Assembly (NCBI RefSeq): GCF_001401805.1
Contig: NZ_LKDW01000004.1
Location: 1-64,000, forward strand
DNA from: Pseudoalteromonas sp. P1-25
GTDB taxonomy: Bacteria > Pseudomonadota > Gammaproteobacteria > Enterobacterales > Alteromonadaceae
DNA: 64,000 nt
Direction: 5' to 3'
The notes below the pieces were generated by a model. It saw only the letters and a program-made list of their open reading frames with translations. It was not told the DNA's origin and did no database searches. A program made the translations under genes and the position numbers. This document shows, in pieces, positions 26,062-35,456 of this stretch (positions within the stretch are counted from its first letter, which is position 1; every line of letters starts with the position of its first letter).

Positions 26062-26287
26062 TAAATACCCTTATTTAGCAGTGTTGTTTGATCTAGTTCA
26101 GTACTAATTAACTTAATAGGGTGTAGTTTTATAGTTTAACTCAGTAAGTGATGGGTATTTTTGGGGTTTTTATTTTTTTAAAGGGAATAATTTCACTTTA
26201 TAGGCTTTAATTAACTCCAACTTTCGTTATTAAACCCACTCACACAGGCTGTAAATAACATAAGCGCACCCGATTAAGGAGAGCTGC

Positions 26288-26668
26288 ATGGTACACACAA
26301 CACATGGTTTATCTATTGGTATTGAACGCGCAGGCCGAGAATTCTTTTTAAAATTAAAAGCAGTGGGTACACTCACTCACGAAGACTATAAAGTCATTAC
26401 CCCCATGATCGACTCAGCCCTTGGCGAGGTTAAACACCCTATTGCCAACGTGCTTATTGATGCTAGCGAGCTAGAAGGCTGGGAGCTTCGCGCCGCATGG
26501 GATGATTTAAAGCTTGGCGTAAGGCATTCAAAAGAATTTAATAAAATTGCTATTTATGGCAATCAGGAATGGCAAGCCCGCATGGCCAAAATAGGCAACT
26601 GGTTTATTTCAGGTGAGGTGCAATACTACGAAAACGCCACCGCCGCTATTGATTGGCTAGATGAATAA
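26288..26668 (+). CDS. SpoIIAA-like (STAS-fold) protein
   Basis: The 126-residue soluble protein has the SpoIIAA-like pattern: VLIDASELEGWELRAAWDDL in the middle, then KIAIYGNQEWQ and a C-terminal ATAAIDWLDE helix. A TTAAGGAGAG ribosome binding site precedes the ATG. This family is widespread in marine bacteria, often as a single gene of unclear function. Terminated by a hairpin shared with the convergent fructokinase. Confidence 0.75.
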   Translation: MVHTTHGLSIGIERAGREFFLKLKAVGTLTHEDYKVITPMIDSALGEVKHPIANVLIDASELEGWELRAAWDDLKLGVRHSKEFNKIAIYGNQEWQARMAKIGNWFISGEVQYYENATAAIDWLDE

Positions 26669-26675
26669 CGTGATT

Positions 26676-26699
26676 AAAAACGCTCTCAAGAGCGTTTTT
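26676..26699. terminator. Bidirectional terminator
   Basis: AAAAACGCTCT (26676-26686) and AGAGCGTTTTT (26689-26699) form a stem with T-runs on both strands. It sits between convergent genes ending at 26668 and 26734. Confidence 0.9.
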
Positions 26700-26733
26700 T
26701 ATTATTTAAAGCACCTTGCACTCTACTTAAGAG

Positions 26734-27681
26734 TTACATTACATCAGCGAGCACTGGTAACGCCGGAAAAGCACCTTTAGCTAAACACGCTTTAGAGCCA
26801 CATTTAAGTGCAAAGTGCAGGGCGCCTTTTACGCTTGTTTCATCATTTAGTTTATCTGCTAGCGGTAAATCACGTCCTAGGTTATTTAAGTAGTATAAAA
26901 CTCCCGCTATAAATGCATCACCCGCACTTGTTGTATCTACTGCGTTTATTTTTGGTGCCGACTCGTTAAGTGTAAATGCGCTGTGGTAAACCTTGGCAGG
27001 CTCTGGCCCGTCGGTTAAAAACACCAGTTTTACTCCCGTATTTAATAGCGTTTTAATGTAATCGTCGCCCGTTGTATCGCTATGCTGTGCTAAAAAATTA
27101 AGTTCATCACGCGAAAGTTTTACTATGTCGCAATAGGTATAACAGGCTTGTACATTGCTTGCTATATCATTTGTGTTTTGCCACAAGCTATAGCGTAAAT
27201 TCACATCAAAACTAACGAGCTTATTATGTGTTTTAGCAAGTTCTAGCGCTTTAAGTGTTGTGCTGGCAATTGCGGGGGCGGTTAGGGTGTTTGAACAAAA
27301 GTGTAGGGTGCTAATGTCTTGCCAATTTATATGCGCTAAATGCGCTTGGGTTAATAATACATCGGCTGTGTTATGGCGATAAAAGCCAAAACTACGCTCG
27401 CCGGTTTCATCAAGGCTGACTATTACCATAGCGGTTTGTGAGCCTTCAATGGCAAATAAATAGTCTGTATTTACATTATATTGCGCTAATGCATTGTTTA
27501 ATTGATTGGCAAAATGATCATCCCCTTTACCACCACAAAACGCGGCTTCACCACCGAGTTTTGCATAGCCAACAGCTACATTGGCAGGTGCACCGCCAGG
27601 TATAGGTAAATAGGCCGAGTTATGAGCATCTTGTGGCAGCATATCAATTAATAGCTCGCCTAAGCACAGGAGTTTTGTCAT
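26734..27681 (-). CDS. scrK: Fructokinase of the sucrose locus (PfkB family)
   Basis: This is a 315-residue PfkB kinase with GGAPANVAVGYAKLGG near residues 29-44 and the catalytic motif DTTSAGDAFIAGV near 245-257. It phosphorylates the free fructose released by sucrose phosphorylase. It lies downstream of the TonB receptor gene on the same strand. A short hairpin (27698-27716) and the receptor terminator lie between them, so it may be read through at reduced level or have its own promoter. Confidence 0.85.
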   Translation of the reverse strand: MTKLLCLGELLIDMLPQDAHNSAYLPIPGGAPANVAVGYAKLGGEAAFCGGKGDDHFANQLNNALAQYNVNTDYLFAIEGSQTAMVIVSLDETGERSFGFYRHNTADVLLTQAHLAHINWQDISTLHFCSNTLTAPAIASTTLKALELAKTHNKLVSFDVNLRYSLWQNTNDIASNVQACYTYCDIVKLSRDELNFLAQHSDTTGDDYIKTLLNTGVKLVFLTDGPEPAKVYHSAFTLNESAPKINAVDTTSAGDAFIAGVLYYLNNLGRDLPLADKLNDETSVKGALHFALKCGSKACLAKGAFPALPVLADVM

Positions 27682-27754
27682 TTTGAATATCCTAAAAAGC
27701 CTAGCAAGGCTAGGCTAAAAACGTGAAGGGGGTTATTTATTCATACTTTAAAAG

Positions 27755-27782
27755 GCGCTACAGTGATTACTCACTGCAGCGC
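27755..27782 (-). terminator. Terminator downstream of the sucrose TonB receptor gene
   Basis: On the minus strand GCGCT-GCAGTGA pairs with TCACTGT-AGCGC around a 4-base loop, with one mismatch, and CTTTTAAAG follows. It lies 12 bases after the receptor stop. Confidence 0.65.
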
Positions 27783-27793
27783 AATACACACAT

Positions 27794-30184
27794 TTAGTTA
27801 AAAGCGTATTTTAAAGTAACCGACGTTGTGCGGCCGTTAATTGTACGGGCACGAATAATGTCGTTTTCAGGTACTGAACCTTCTTCAGCTTCTGTAATAC
27901 CTACTGTATCGAATAGGTTGTTTACATTAAGCGCAAGGTTTAAGTTTTCTGATAAGTCGTAGCTTACAAATGCATTTACTTGCGTGTAGCCGTCAAACTT
28001 AAGGTCGTTGTTATCTTGTGCGTAAGCATCGGTTGTTCCAATAAAGCTTACACCTGCCGCGCCTTTATCGTAGCTGTAACGTGCCATTAGTGAGTAAATT
28101 AAATCCGCTTGGCGACGTGGTGTGTTACCTACAACTTCAGGGGTTAGCGCATCTTTTGCAATTTCAGCATCGGTCCAAGTAAAGTTACCTCTAAAGTCCC
28201 ACGCATCCATAAAGTAAGTTGATTCTACCTCAATACCTTTTGCTTCGTATTCGCGGTCAAAAAAGGTTTGCGAAGTTGCTTCAAAGTTTTGCTCTTCTGT
28301 TTCTGCATAGAAGGCCGTTGCAAATACTGAGAACGAATCAAAACGTTTTTTCACACCAATCTCAAATTGATTTACCTCATCTACTGCATCTTCGTCAGCA
28401 ACACTGCCGTCACTGCGTACTTTACCAAATAACAAACGGTCTGCATTGGCACGGCCGCCTTTACTGATACGCGCAAACGTAGCAAGGCTTGGGTCAATTT
28501 GGTAGTTAGCACCCACTGAGTAAGATGAGTAGCTCCAATCGTAATTTACTGGGCTGGCGTTAGCTATATCAATACCAGCTACGTTTTGCTCAGGAATAGA
28601 AATAGTGCCATCGCGGTTCATATCTACTGTTGAAGTTACAGCACCCGCGTAGTTACCGCGTGCTTCACCGCTGTCGTAGCGGGCGCTTGCATCAATGCTT
28701 ACATCACCAAGTTTTGTTGAAAAGGCAACGTACGGGGCGCGTGTATCGTACTCGGTGTCGTAATCGCGCTGACAACAGTTACCCCAATAAGGCGTGCCAT
28801 AAGCGTATAAACCATTTTCTGAATATTCAGTGCCATCGGCTGCGGTTACATTTAAAAGTGCAGCATTGTCGCCTTTAAGCTCCATTAAGTACGAGTTCCA
28901 TAACCACGACATCGCAATATTTTGTGTAGAGGCAAAGTAACCAAAAGTTAGGCTGGTGTCATCGCTAAACGATTTAGTTAGTTTAAAGTCGTTAACAATA
29001 GATCCAAAGTCATTAAGCGTTACATCAAAAGTGTGAATACGCATAGCAAGTTCATCATTAAACGCCTCACCCGTATTTGCGTTACTCAGTGTTGCACCTG
29101 CACCACCAATACTTTGTGCAATAGACGATGCACTGCCAACTTCCGCAGGAATTAGCGAGTTAAAGTTGCCGCTAATTGACGATTTACGAAAACGGTTTTC
29201 GATACGCCAATCGTTATCTAAATCAAATACAGCTTCAAAACCTACCGCATCTACATTAGGGTTCATGCCGTCGCGTAAATCGCCACTGCTAATTTGGTTT
29301 TCGCCATTTAAGCGCACTGTTTTAGTAAATAAAGCAGAGTGTGGTGTATCTGATTGTGCATCAAATCCTGCAATAGAATCACCATTTGAGTACATTGGCA
29401 TAGGTAAGTAACCTACGCTTTTATCGTCTAGGTGTTTGTAGTAAAGGCGTACGTAGCCGCTTTCAAAATCTTTAGTAAGGTTAGCTTTAATTTGGCCACC
29501 CTTATTTGATGTGTAGCCTGTTTCGCGCGGGCCTTCGCCTTGGCGTACAAAACCGCCTACATGAAAACGTACACTATCGGTTAAGTAGGTGCCGTATTCA
29601 AAGTCGGTGCGAACACTGTCGTAATCAAGGCCAACAGTAGAAGATACGCTACCCGATTCGTTTTCGCCGTTTTTAGAAATAAAATTAATAATGCCACCGG
29701 GTGCATTACTAGCCGAGGTAGAGGCAGAGCCACCACGGATTGATTCGATTGTTTGCACCGTGTTATCAAGGCGCATAAAAATATCGGCGTTACCAAAGGC
29801 AACATCACCAAACTGCATCACAGGCAGGCCATCTTCTTGCAGTTGTAAAAACTTAGCGCCACCCGAGGCTACAGGTAAACCACGCACTGCAATATTTGCG
29901 TTACCTTCACCGCCTGTTGATTCAGCGCGAACGCCCGGGATAATTCTAAATGCCTCAGCCGTTGAGCGCGGTGTAGATACCTCTACTTGTTCAAGCGATA
30001 AACTGCTTACTGATGAACTCGACGCCATAATAGTTGTGCGGCGAGGAACGCCGGTAACAACAATTGTTTCAAGCCCTTGGTTAGCTTGCACTTTGGTTTC
30101 TTGCTCGTCTTGTGCATGAACGCCTTGGCTTACTGCAAGTGCTAAGGCACTGATTAAATATAAAGGTGTGTGGTGTGTTGTCAT
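27794..30184 (-). CDS. scrQ: TonB-dependent outer-membrane receptor, probable sucrose receptor
   Basis: The 796-residue protein starts with a signal peptide (ISALALAVSQGVHAQ). A plug domain follows (about 40-170: IVVTGVPRRT, then GVRAESTGGEGNANIAVRG), then a beta-barrel ending with a terminal aromatic residue (LKYAFN). Its place between scrK and the MFS permease of a sucrose locus, and a shared operator palindrome upstream, indicate uptake of sucrose or related sugars across the outer membrane. This role is established for ScrQ in Shewanella-type loci and inferred here. Confidence 0.8.
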   Translation of the reverse strand: MTTHHTPLYLISALALAVSQGVHAQDEQETKVQANQGLETIVVTGVPRRTTIMASSSSVSSLSLEQVEVSTPRSTAEAFRIIPGVRAESTGGEGNANIAVRGLPVASGGAKFLQLQEDGLPVMQFGDVAFGNADIFMRLDNTVQTIESIRGGSASTSASNAPGGIINFISKNGENESGSVSSTVGLDYDSVRTDFEYGTYLTDSVRFHVGGFVRQGEGPRETGYTSNKGGQIKANLTKDFESGYVRLYYKHLDDKSVGYLPMPMYSNGDSIAGFDAQSDTPHSALFTKTVRLNGENQISSGDLRDGMNPNVDAVGFEAVFDLDNDWRIENRFRKSSISGNFNSLIPAEVGSASSIAQSIGGAGATLSNANTGEAFNDELAMRIHTFDVTLNDFGSIVNDFKLTKSFSDDTSLTFGYFASTQNIAMSWLWNSYLMELKGDNAALLNVTAADGTEYSENGLYAYGTPYWGNCCQRDYDTEYDTRAPYVAFSTKLGDVSIDASARYDSGEARGNYAGAVTSTVDMNRDGTISIPEQNVAGIDIANASPVNYDWSYSSYSVGANYQIDPSLATFARISKGGRANADRLLFGKVRSDGSVADEDAVDEVNQFEIGVKKRFDSFSVFATAFYAETEEQNFEATSQTFFDREYEAKGIEVESTYFMDAWDFRGNFTWTDAEIAKDALTPEVVGNTPRRQADLIYSLMARYSYDKGAAGVSFIGTTDAYAQDNNDLKFDGYTQVNAFVSYDLSENLNLALNVNNLFDTVGITEAEEGSVPENDIIRARTINGRTTSVTLKYAFN

Positions 30185-30210
30185 GTTAACGCCTCATTGT
30201 GTTGTGTGAG

Positions 30211-30250
30211 TTTGTTATTTTTACTTAATCGATTAAGTAAAAATAACAAA
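30211..30250. promoter_or_regulatory. Perfect 40-bp palindrome containing the sucrose-regulator operator
   Basis: The 20 bases from 30211 are exactly complementary to the 20 bases ending at 30250, with no loop (centre ATC|GAT). The core ACTTAATCGATTAAGT matches the LacI-type site upstream of sucrose phosphorylase. It lies 27 bases upstream of the TonB receptor ATG. The extended arms (TTTGTTATTTTT) are more than a LacI dimer needs. Confidence 0.75.
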
Positions 30251-30348
30251 GTTTTTACAATAAGCAAATTATTTTTGTGTGTAATTTGCTCTTATTTTAT
30301 TTTTGTATTGATTTTAAAGGTGTTTTTTATACTGGTTTGAGCAGCTAT

Positions 30349-31566
30349 TTATGCATTTTTAGTTAATGCTTTTGCCGCAGGGTCGCGGTAAAAGTTATAA
30401 AGCATGGCTAAAAATAAGATCACAGCAAAGCCGGTAGCTAAGTAAAAGCCATAACGTACGTGGCCAAAGTAATCACTTATCACGCCCATAAATAAAGGTG
30501 CCAATGCGGCCGAAAGCGCGGTAAAAAATAAAATAACACCAGCTACTGCACCATGTTGTGCAACAGGAAAGCACGATATACCTTTAGAGTTTAAAGTAGG
30601 GTAAACCATCGACATAAATAAACCTGAAAGCGGAAGTAATCCTACAGCCCAATCCACACCGCCTACCAAAGTGCCTACATAACACAGTGCGATACCTAAA
30701 CTTAAATATGCCATAACGCCCTGCCAGCTAAAGTGATTTAAAAGCCATACAGCAATAAAGCGCCCAGCAGCACGTAATACAAAAAATACAGTAAGTGCGT
30801 AGGTTGCAAGTAAAGGCCACGAGCCTGTGTAATCTTTTAAAAGGGTTGGCATCCACACGTAAATCGCAACCTCGGTTGCCACATACAAGGCAATTGCTAG
30901 TGAAAAACCAAGTGCGTACGGGTTTTTAATCATTTTCATGGTGGTGGCAAGTGAAGCGGGCTTCTCTGTATTTTTGACAACGGCAGGGTAGTCGGCGCGC
31001 CATGCCATTAATGCTAAAATTAAGCACATAACACCGGCAATAATATAAAGGTAAGTCCAGCTCACGTTTTGAGTAAGTAGTACGCCTACCAGCGCAGGGC
31101 CAACTATAGCGCCAATTCCAAAAAAGCCTTCTACTTTATTCATGGTTTTGGTGTGCTCTGCGTTACTTGCTGAAATATCGCCAAGTAGCGCTAATGCACC
31201 CGTTTTAAATAAACCAATGGCTAAACCTATACAGCAAAGCAAAATTAAAAAAACCGAAAAACAGTTACTAAAGGCGAATAAAAAACAACTACCCGAAAAA
31301 ATAAGTAAGCCCAGCATTATGGTTTGTTTGCGGCCTAGGCTGTCGGCTAAAAACCCTAAAAATAAGCCGCTAAAGGCAATCAGTGCCATAGGTGCGTAAT
31401 GAAAAGCACTGGCTTGGGTCATGCTTAAACCAAAGTCTGTGATTAACTCGGGGATGATCATACCGACCGCATCAGAGGTCATCGCAAACATAAAAAACAT
31501 CATGTAAGTGAGTATTCGTATGCGCTGCATTGGGTCGCTTTGCGTGTGTGTGTTTAAATTCGTCAT
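30349..31566 (-). CDS. scrT: MFS sugar permease of the sucrose locus
   Basis: The 405-residue protein has twelve hydrophobic segments and the MFS motif-A-like GFLADSLGRKQ near residues 75-85. It occupies the ScrT position between the TonB receptor and sucrose phosphorylase genes, divergent from the latter. It would move sucrose from periplasm to cytoplasm. Substrate assignment is by context. Confidence 0.75.
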   Translation of the reverse strand: MTNLNTHTQSDPMQRIRILTYMMFFMFAMTSDAVGMIIPELITDFGLSMTQASAFHYAPMALIAFSGLFLGFLADSLGRKQTIMLGLLIFSGSCFLFAFSNCFSVFLILLCCIGLAIGLFKTGALALLGDISASNAEHTKTMNKVEGFFGIGAIVGPALVGVLLTQNVSWTYLYIIAGVMCLILALMAWRADYPAVVKNTEKPASLATTMKMIKNPYALGFSLAIALYVATEVAIYVWMPTLLKDYTGSWPLLATYALTVFFVLRAAGRFIAVWLLNHFSWQGVMAYLSLGIALCYVGTLVGGVDWAVGLLPLSGLFMSMVYPTLNSKGISCFPVAQHGAVAGVILFFTALSAALAPLFMGVISDYFGHVRYGFYLATGFAVILFLAMLYNFYRDPAAKALTKNA

Positions 31567-31705
31567 GTGATTTTTCCTCGTTGTGGCTCAAGTTATAGTA
31601 ATAACTCAATCACTTACTCTGATTAGTATTACCTTTGTCACAACTTTTGTATGTAAAATATTTAAAAATTACTTGTAAAATTGTACGTGCTAGTTAAAGA
31701 TATAT

Positions 31706-31719
31706 CTTAATCGATTAAG
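31706..31719. promoter_or_regulatory. LacI-type operator between scrT and scrP
   Basis: The 14-bp palindrome CTTAATCGATTAAG shares its core with the 40-bp palindrome at 30211-30250. It lies 21 bases upstream of sucrose phosphorylase and 140 bases from the divergent permease start. It is the likely binding site of the LacI regulator encoded at 33286. Confidence 0.75.
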
Positions 31720-31739
31720 TTTCAACTTGGTAATCACAC

Positions 31740-33212
31740 ATGATGAAGAATAAAGTTCAATTGATCACATACGCTGATCGAATCACAGGGCAAGATATAA
31801 ACGCACTGACAACACTATTAAAAGGGCCTTTAGAGGGCGTATTTGGTGGTGTGCATTTACTGCCTTTTTATAATCCTATTGACGGAAGCGATGCGGGTTT
31901 TGATCCGATTGACCACAGCGAAGTAGATTCTCGCATTGGTACATGGGCTGATATTCAAGCACTGGGTGAAAACCATGACCTAATGGCCGATTTAATCGTT
32001 AACCATGTATCGGCGCAGTCTTATCAGTTTCAAGATGTGCTAGCAAAAGGCAAGCAATCAGAATTTTGGGATTTGTTTTTAACAAAAGAAGACGTTTTTC
32101 CAAATGGTATGAGCGAGCAAGAGCAACAAGCAATTTATCGCCCGCGCCCAGGGAGCTGTTTTACGCCAATGCAGTGTGGCGATGGTCAAACGTATGATTT
32201 TTGGACCACGTTTACCGATAACCAAATTGACATAAACGTAAAAGTTGAAGCGGGTATTGCGTATTTAAATAACGTATTAACTAAGTTTTCTGAAAATAAC
32301 GTAAATATTATTCGTTTAGATGCAGCGGGCTATGCAATTAAACAAGCCGGTACAAATTGTTTTATGCTAGACGAAACTTTTGGCTACCTAGATAACCTCT
32401 CAAAGCAAGCAAACGAGCTTGGCATGGAAACCATTGCCGAAATACACAGCCACTACCAAACACAAGTAGAAGTAGCAAAGCGTGTAAATATGGTTTACGA
32501 CTTTGCATTACCGCCGCTTATTTTACACAGCTTATTTAATAACGATGTAGATGCATTACTTAAATGGTTACAAATTTCACCACGTAACTGTTTAACGGTA
32601 CTTGATACGCACGACGGTATAGGCATTATTGATGCAGGCCCAATGGGCGACAAGCCAGGGCTATTAAATGCTCAGCAAATAGATACCCTTGTAGAAACCA
32701 TGCATGCCAACAGCAATAACCAAAGCCGCCAAGCTACGGGTGCTGCTGCCAGTAACGTTGATTTATACCAAGTAAATTGCACGTATTACAATGCATTAGG
32801 CGCTAACGATTTAGATTATTTGATTTCGCGTGCCATACAGTTTTTTGCCCCCGGTGTGCCGCAAGTGTACTACGGCGGTTTATTTGCCTGCGAAAACGAT
32901 ATGGATTTACTTGCGCGTACCAATGTGGGCCGTGATATTAACCGCCCGTATTTAAATACTGAAACAATTGAGCATGCACTCAATAAACCTGTAGTAAAAG
33001 GTTTAATTGAGCTCATTAAATTACGTAATGAACACCCCGCTTTTGCAGGCGAGTTTAGTGCTCATGGTGCAGAGGGAGAGTGTTGTTTAACATGGCAACT
33101 AGAAGAAAAGTCTATTGCATTAAGCGTTAACTTTAAAACACGCGATGCGTTGATTACTCAAGTTAATGGGGATGAAGAAACAACGATAAGTTTAAACGCA
33201 TTGTTAGTTTAA
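31740..33212 (+). CDS. scrP: Sucrose phosphorylase (GH13)
   Basis: The 490-residue GH13 enzyme starts KNKVQLITYADRI, typical for sucrose phosphorylase. The catalytic nucleophile is Asp194 in IRLDAAGYAI, the acid/base is Glu234 in AEIHSHY, and the transition-state stabiliser is Asp289 in LDTHDGIG. It converts sucrose and phosphate into glucose 1-phosphate and fructose, and the fructose would feed the locus fructokinase. Two adjacent ATGs are possible starts. The gene converges on the LacI regulator gene and ends at a bidirectional terminator. Confidence 0.92.
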   Translation: MMKNKVQLITYADRITGQDINALTTLLKGPLEGVFGGVHLLPFYNPIDGSDAGFDPIDHSEVDSRIGTWADIQALGENHDLMADLIVNHVSAQSYQFQDVLAKGKQSEFWDLFLTKEDVFPNGMSEQEQQAIYRPRPGSCFTPMQCGDGQTYDFWTTFTDNQIDINVKVEAGIAYLNNVLTKFSENNVNIIRLDAAGYAIKQAGTNCFMLDETFGYLDNLSKQANELGMETIAEIHSHYQTQVEVAKRVNMVYDFALPPLILHSLFNNDVDALLKWLQISPRNCLTVLDTHDGIGIIDAGPMGDKPGLLNAQQIDTLVETMHANSNNQSRQATGAAASNVDLYQVNCTYYNALGANDLDYLISRAIQFFAPGVPQVYYGGLFACENDMDLLARTNVGRDINRPYLNTETIEHALNKPVVKGLIELIKLRNEHPAFAGEFSAHGAEGECCLTWQLEEKSIALSVNFKTRDALITQVNGDEETTISLNALLV

Positions 33213-33228
33213 CAGGCTATTAAAACAT

Positions 33229-33256
33229 AAAAGCCAAGCTCAAAAGCTTGGCTTTT
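33229..33256. terminator. Bidirectional terminator between scrP and the LacI regulator
   Basis: AAAAGCCAAGCT (33229-33240), a loop CAAA, and AGCTTGGCTTTT (33245-33256) form a 12-bp stem with A and T tracts on both sides. Confidence 0.9.
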
Positions 33257-33285
33257 GTTTGCCCAATCCTTTTTAACATAACCTA

Positions 33286-34317
33286 TTAACCGCTTGCGCC
33301 AATATCTAGCTCGTAACTTACATCACATATTTTTTCTTCTTTTGATATAAAGAGCTCGGCGGCAATTACGCCTTTTTCTTGGCTGTTTTGATGAATAGTG
33401 GTTAGGCGCGGCACAAAACGAGCGGCTTCGTCTATTCCATCAAAGCCGACAATACGCAGTTCTTCACCTATTTTTATGCCTTGTTTTATCGCTTCTCGCA
33501 TGGTGGCAAGGGCAATTAAATCACTCATACAAATTATAACGTTAGGGCGAGGGGAGGCACTTAACACCTCTTTAGCGGCAATGTTAGCAAAACGCTCGCT
33601 GCTCTCAGGTATATTCCAAATGCGGTCATCAGCCACCGTTATATTTGCCTCACTTAGAGCACGTTGATAACCCCGTAAACGTTGGTGCGAAATAGATTGC
33701 CCCGTTTCAAATTCGTGATGTTCATATACGCGGCATAACACGTTTTCATCAAGTAACCTTAAGCCTAAAATAGCGACTTTATCGCTTGTTTTTTTTAAAA
33801 CATGCTTGGCTATTTCGTAACTTGCTTGCTCGTTATTTATATTTACTGAGGCATTGCGGGCTATATCAAAATCAATAGTGACCACATGTTTAGAGACCGT
33901 TTTTAACTGTTCAACTAATGCGTTATTTCGAGGGCGGCCATAACAAATAAAGCCATCAACAAAGTCGACCACGCTGTTAAGGTTATCGCTATTTCCTGAA
34001 AACAATAAAACATTAATGCCGTTTTTTTCAAGCACCGAGGTTACACCCCGCATAAAGCTACTGGCCACAGGGTCCGATACCATATATTCCACACTATCGG
34101 GCAGCACTAACGCTACAATATTAAACGTACCACTGCGAAGCGATTGCGCGGCTTTATTGGGCCCGTAATAGCCCAAGGTTTTGCACGCTGCAAGAATATC
34201 GTCTCGGCGTTTAGCCGATAGCTGATCAGGGCGATTAAACGCATTAGAGACTGTTGCGTTAGATACACCTAACTCTTTAGCAATACTTTTTAGGGTCCAG
34301 CGGGTTTGCTTACTCAT
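33286..34317 (-). CDS. scrR: LacI-family regulator of sucrose utilisation
   Basis: The 343-residue protein has a LacI helix-turn-helix at residues 8-35 (LKSIAKELGVSNATVSNAFN) with the hinge region containing AAQSLRSG. A periplasmic-binding-protein-like sensor domain follows. Its location at the end of the sucrose locus and the TTAATCGATTAA-core palindromes upstream of the receptor and phosphorylase genes make it their likely repressor. No such palindrome is seen in front of its own gene, so autoregulation is not evident. Confidence 0.85.
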   Translation of the reverse strand: MSKQTRWTLKSIAKELGVSNATVSNAFNRPDQLSAKRRDDILAACKTLGYYGPNKAAQSLRSGTFNIVALVLPDSVEYMVSDPVASSFMRGVTSVLEKNGINVLLFSGNSDNLNSVVDFVDGFICYGRPRNNALVEQLKTVSKHVVTIDFDIARNASVNINNEQASYEIAKHVLKKTSDKVAILGLRLLDENVLCRVYEHHEFETGQSISHQRLRGYQRALSEANITVADDRIWNIPESSERFANIAAKEVLSASPRPNVIICMSDLIALATMREAIKQGIKIGEELRIVGFDGIDEAARFVPRLTTIHQNSQEKGVIAAELFISKEEKICDVSYELDIGASG

Positions 34318-34396
34318 ACCAATTCTTTACTCAATACTCATGTTAATAAACTAACATATTCAGGGCGTTAGCAAAGTAAAAAATAAGGTTTTAGCC

Positions 34397-35293
34397 TTAA
34401 TGCCGGCACTCTTTAGGCGCAATGCCAAAGGTTTGTTTAAATACACGACTAAAGTGGCTCGCGCTATTAAACCCAACATCAAAACACACTTGGCTAATTG
34501 CATGGCCTTGTAGTAATTGATTGCGGGCTTTTTTAAGTCTTAATTGTTGCTGCCAAAGGGCTGGGGTAGTGCCAAATGCCAATTTAAACTGCTTATAAAA
34601 CTTACTGCGGCTCATGCAGGCTATTTTGCACAAGGTATTTATGTCGAGCGTTTCGTTTAAGTGCTCTTCAATATAAAGCAGTGCATCGCTTATTTTTGTT
34701 TTAAGGCGTGGTTTATCGCTATTAGCGAGTAATAAATCGCGACTTTGTTGTTGTAACAACCGGGCGATCAATTCGTTTAATGACAAGTCAATTAAGTAAT
34801 GTCGCTGTGCGCCTTGTTCGCTAAATAAATGCACCATGCGCTCTAATAATTGCTGTGTTTGGCTATTATGTTGGCTATGCACCAATTGCGGCACATACTC
34901 GAATAAGCCGCCATCGTGTGCAAAGCTTTGCTGCATGTTAAGCGCATTTGCCACAGCGTTTATTTTATCTTTGCTTATTTCAATTGCTAAACAAGTGGTT
35001 GGGGCGTGCATTGATGCCTGTGGAAAATCAATTAATACACCTTGCTCTGGCGCTAATACAAACGACTCGTGGGGTAAAAATGCTTTATGGTATTGGCTAC
35101 TTTCTACGTGCATTACTTTTTTACCGCTGAGCATGGCACAAAACAGTAACTCGTTTGAATGCAGTGCCACCTTTTGTGCGCTTTGGTACGTGTCGTAAAT
35201 ACTCAACTCGCTGTTATCTGCTGCAAATGTCACTTTATTTTCTATTAAAACATCAAGTTGTTGGCGTTTTTTGTTTAACTGAGATGTGTGCAT
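34397..35293 (-). CDS. AraC-family transcriptional regulator
   Basis: The 298-residue protein has an N-terminal cupin-like sensor and a C-terminal double helix-turn-helix of about 100 residues (ISDALLYIEEHLNETLDI through ISQVCFDVGFNSASHFSRVF). It is divergent from an aldehyde dehydrogenase gene, with 163 bases between the starts. Similar regulators activate ExaC-type aldehyde dehydrogenases, so it probably responds to an alcohol or aldehyde signal. Confidence 0.8.
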   Translation of the reverse strand: MHTSQLNKKRQQLDVLIENKVTFAADNSELSIYDTYQSAQKVALHSNELLFCAMLSGKKVMHVESSQYHKAFLPHESFVLAPEQGVLIDFPQASMHAPTTCLAIEISKDKINAVANALNMQQSFAHDGGLFEYVPQLVHSQHNSQTQQLLERMVHLFSEQGAQRHYLIDLSLNELIARLLQQQSRDLLLANSDKPRLKTKISDALLYIEEHLNETLDINTLCKIACMSRSKFYKQFKLAFGTTPALWQQQLRLKKARNQLLQGHAISQVCFDVGFNSASHFSRVFKQTFGIAPKECRH

Positions 35294-35456
35294 ATCAATC
35301 CTTTAAATTTTTATTAGTGTGGACTCACAGACAACTTTTATGGACAGCTAATCAAGTTTTTAGGTGCTCGTTAGGCTAATGTCAAACTAAATATAAAGCA
35401 TTTTGTTTTATATAAATGTTCGACCTTTAGCTAACAACAATAAAGAGAGCACACAC

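Noticed and set aside
28219-28467. Long plus-strand frames inside the TonB receptor genes and the GH16 gene
   Set aside because: They lie antisense to well-supported genes and have no family features, so they are shadow frames.
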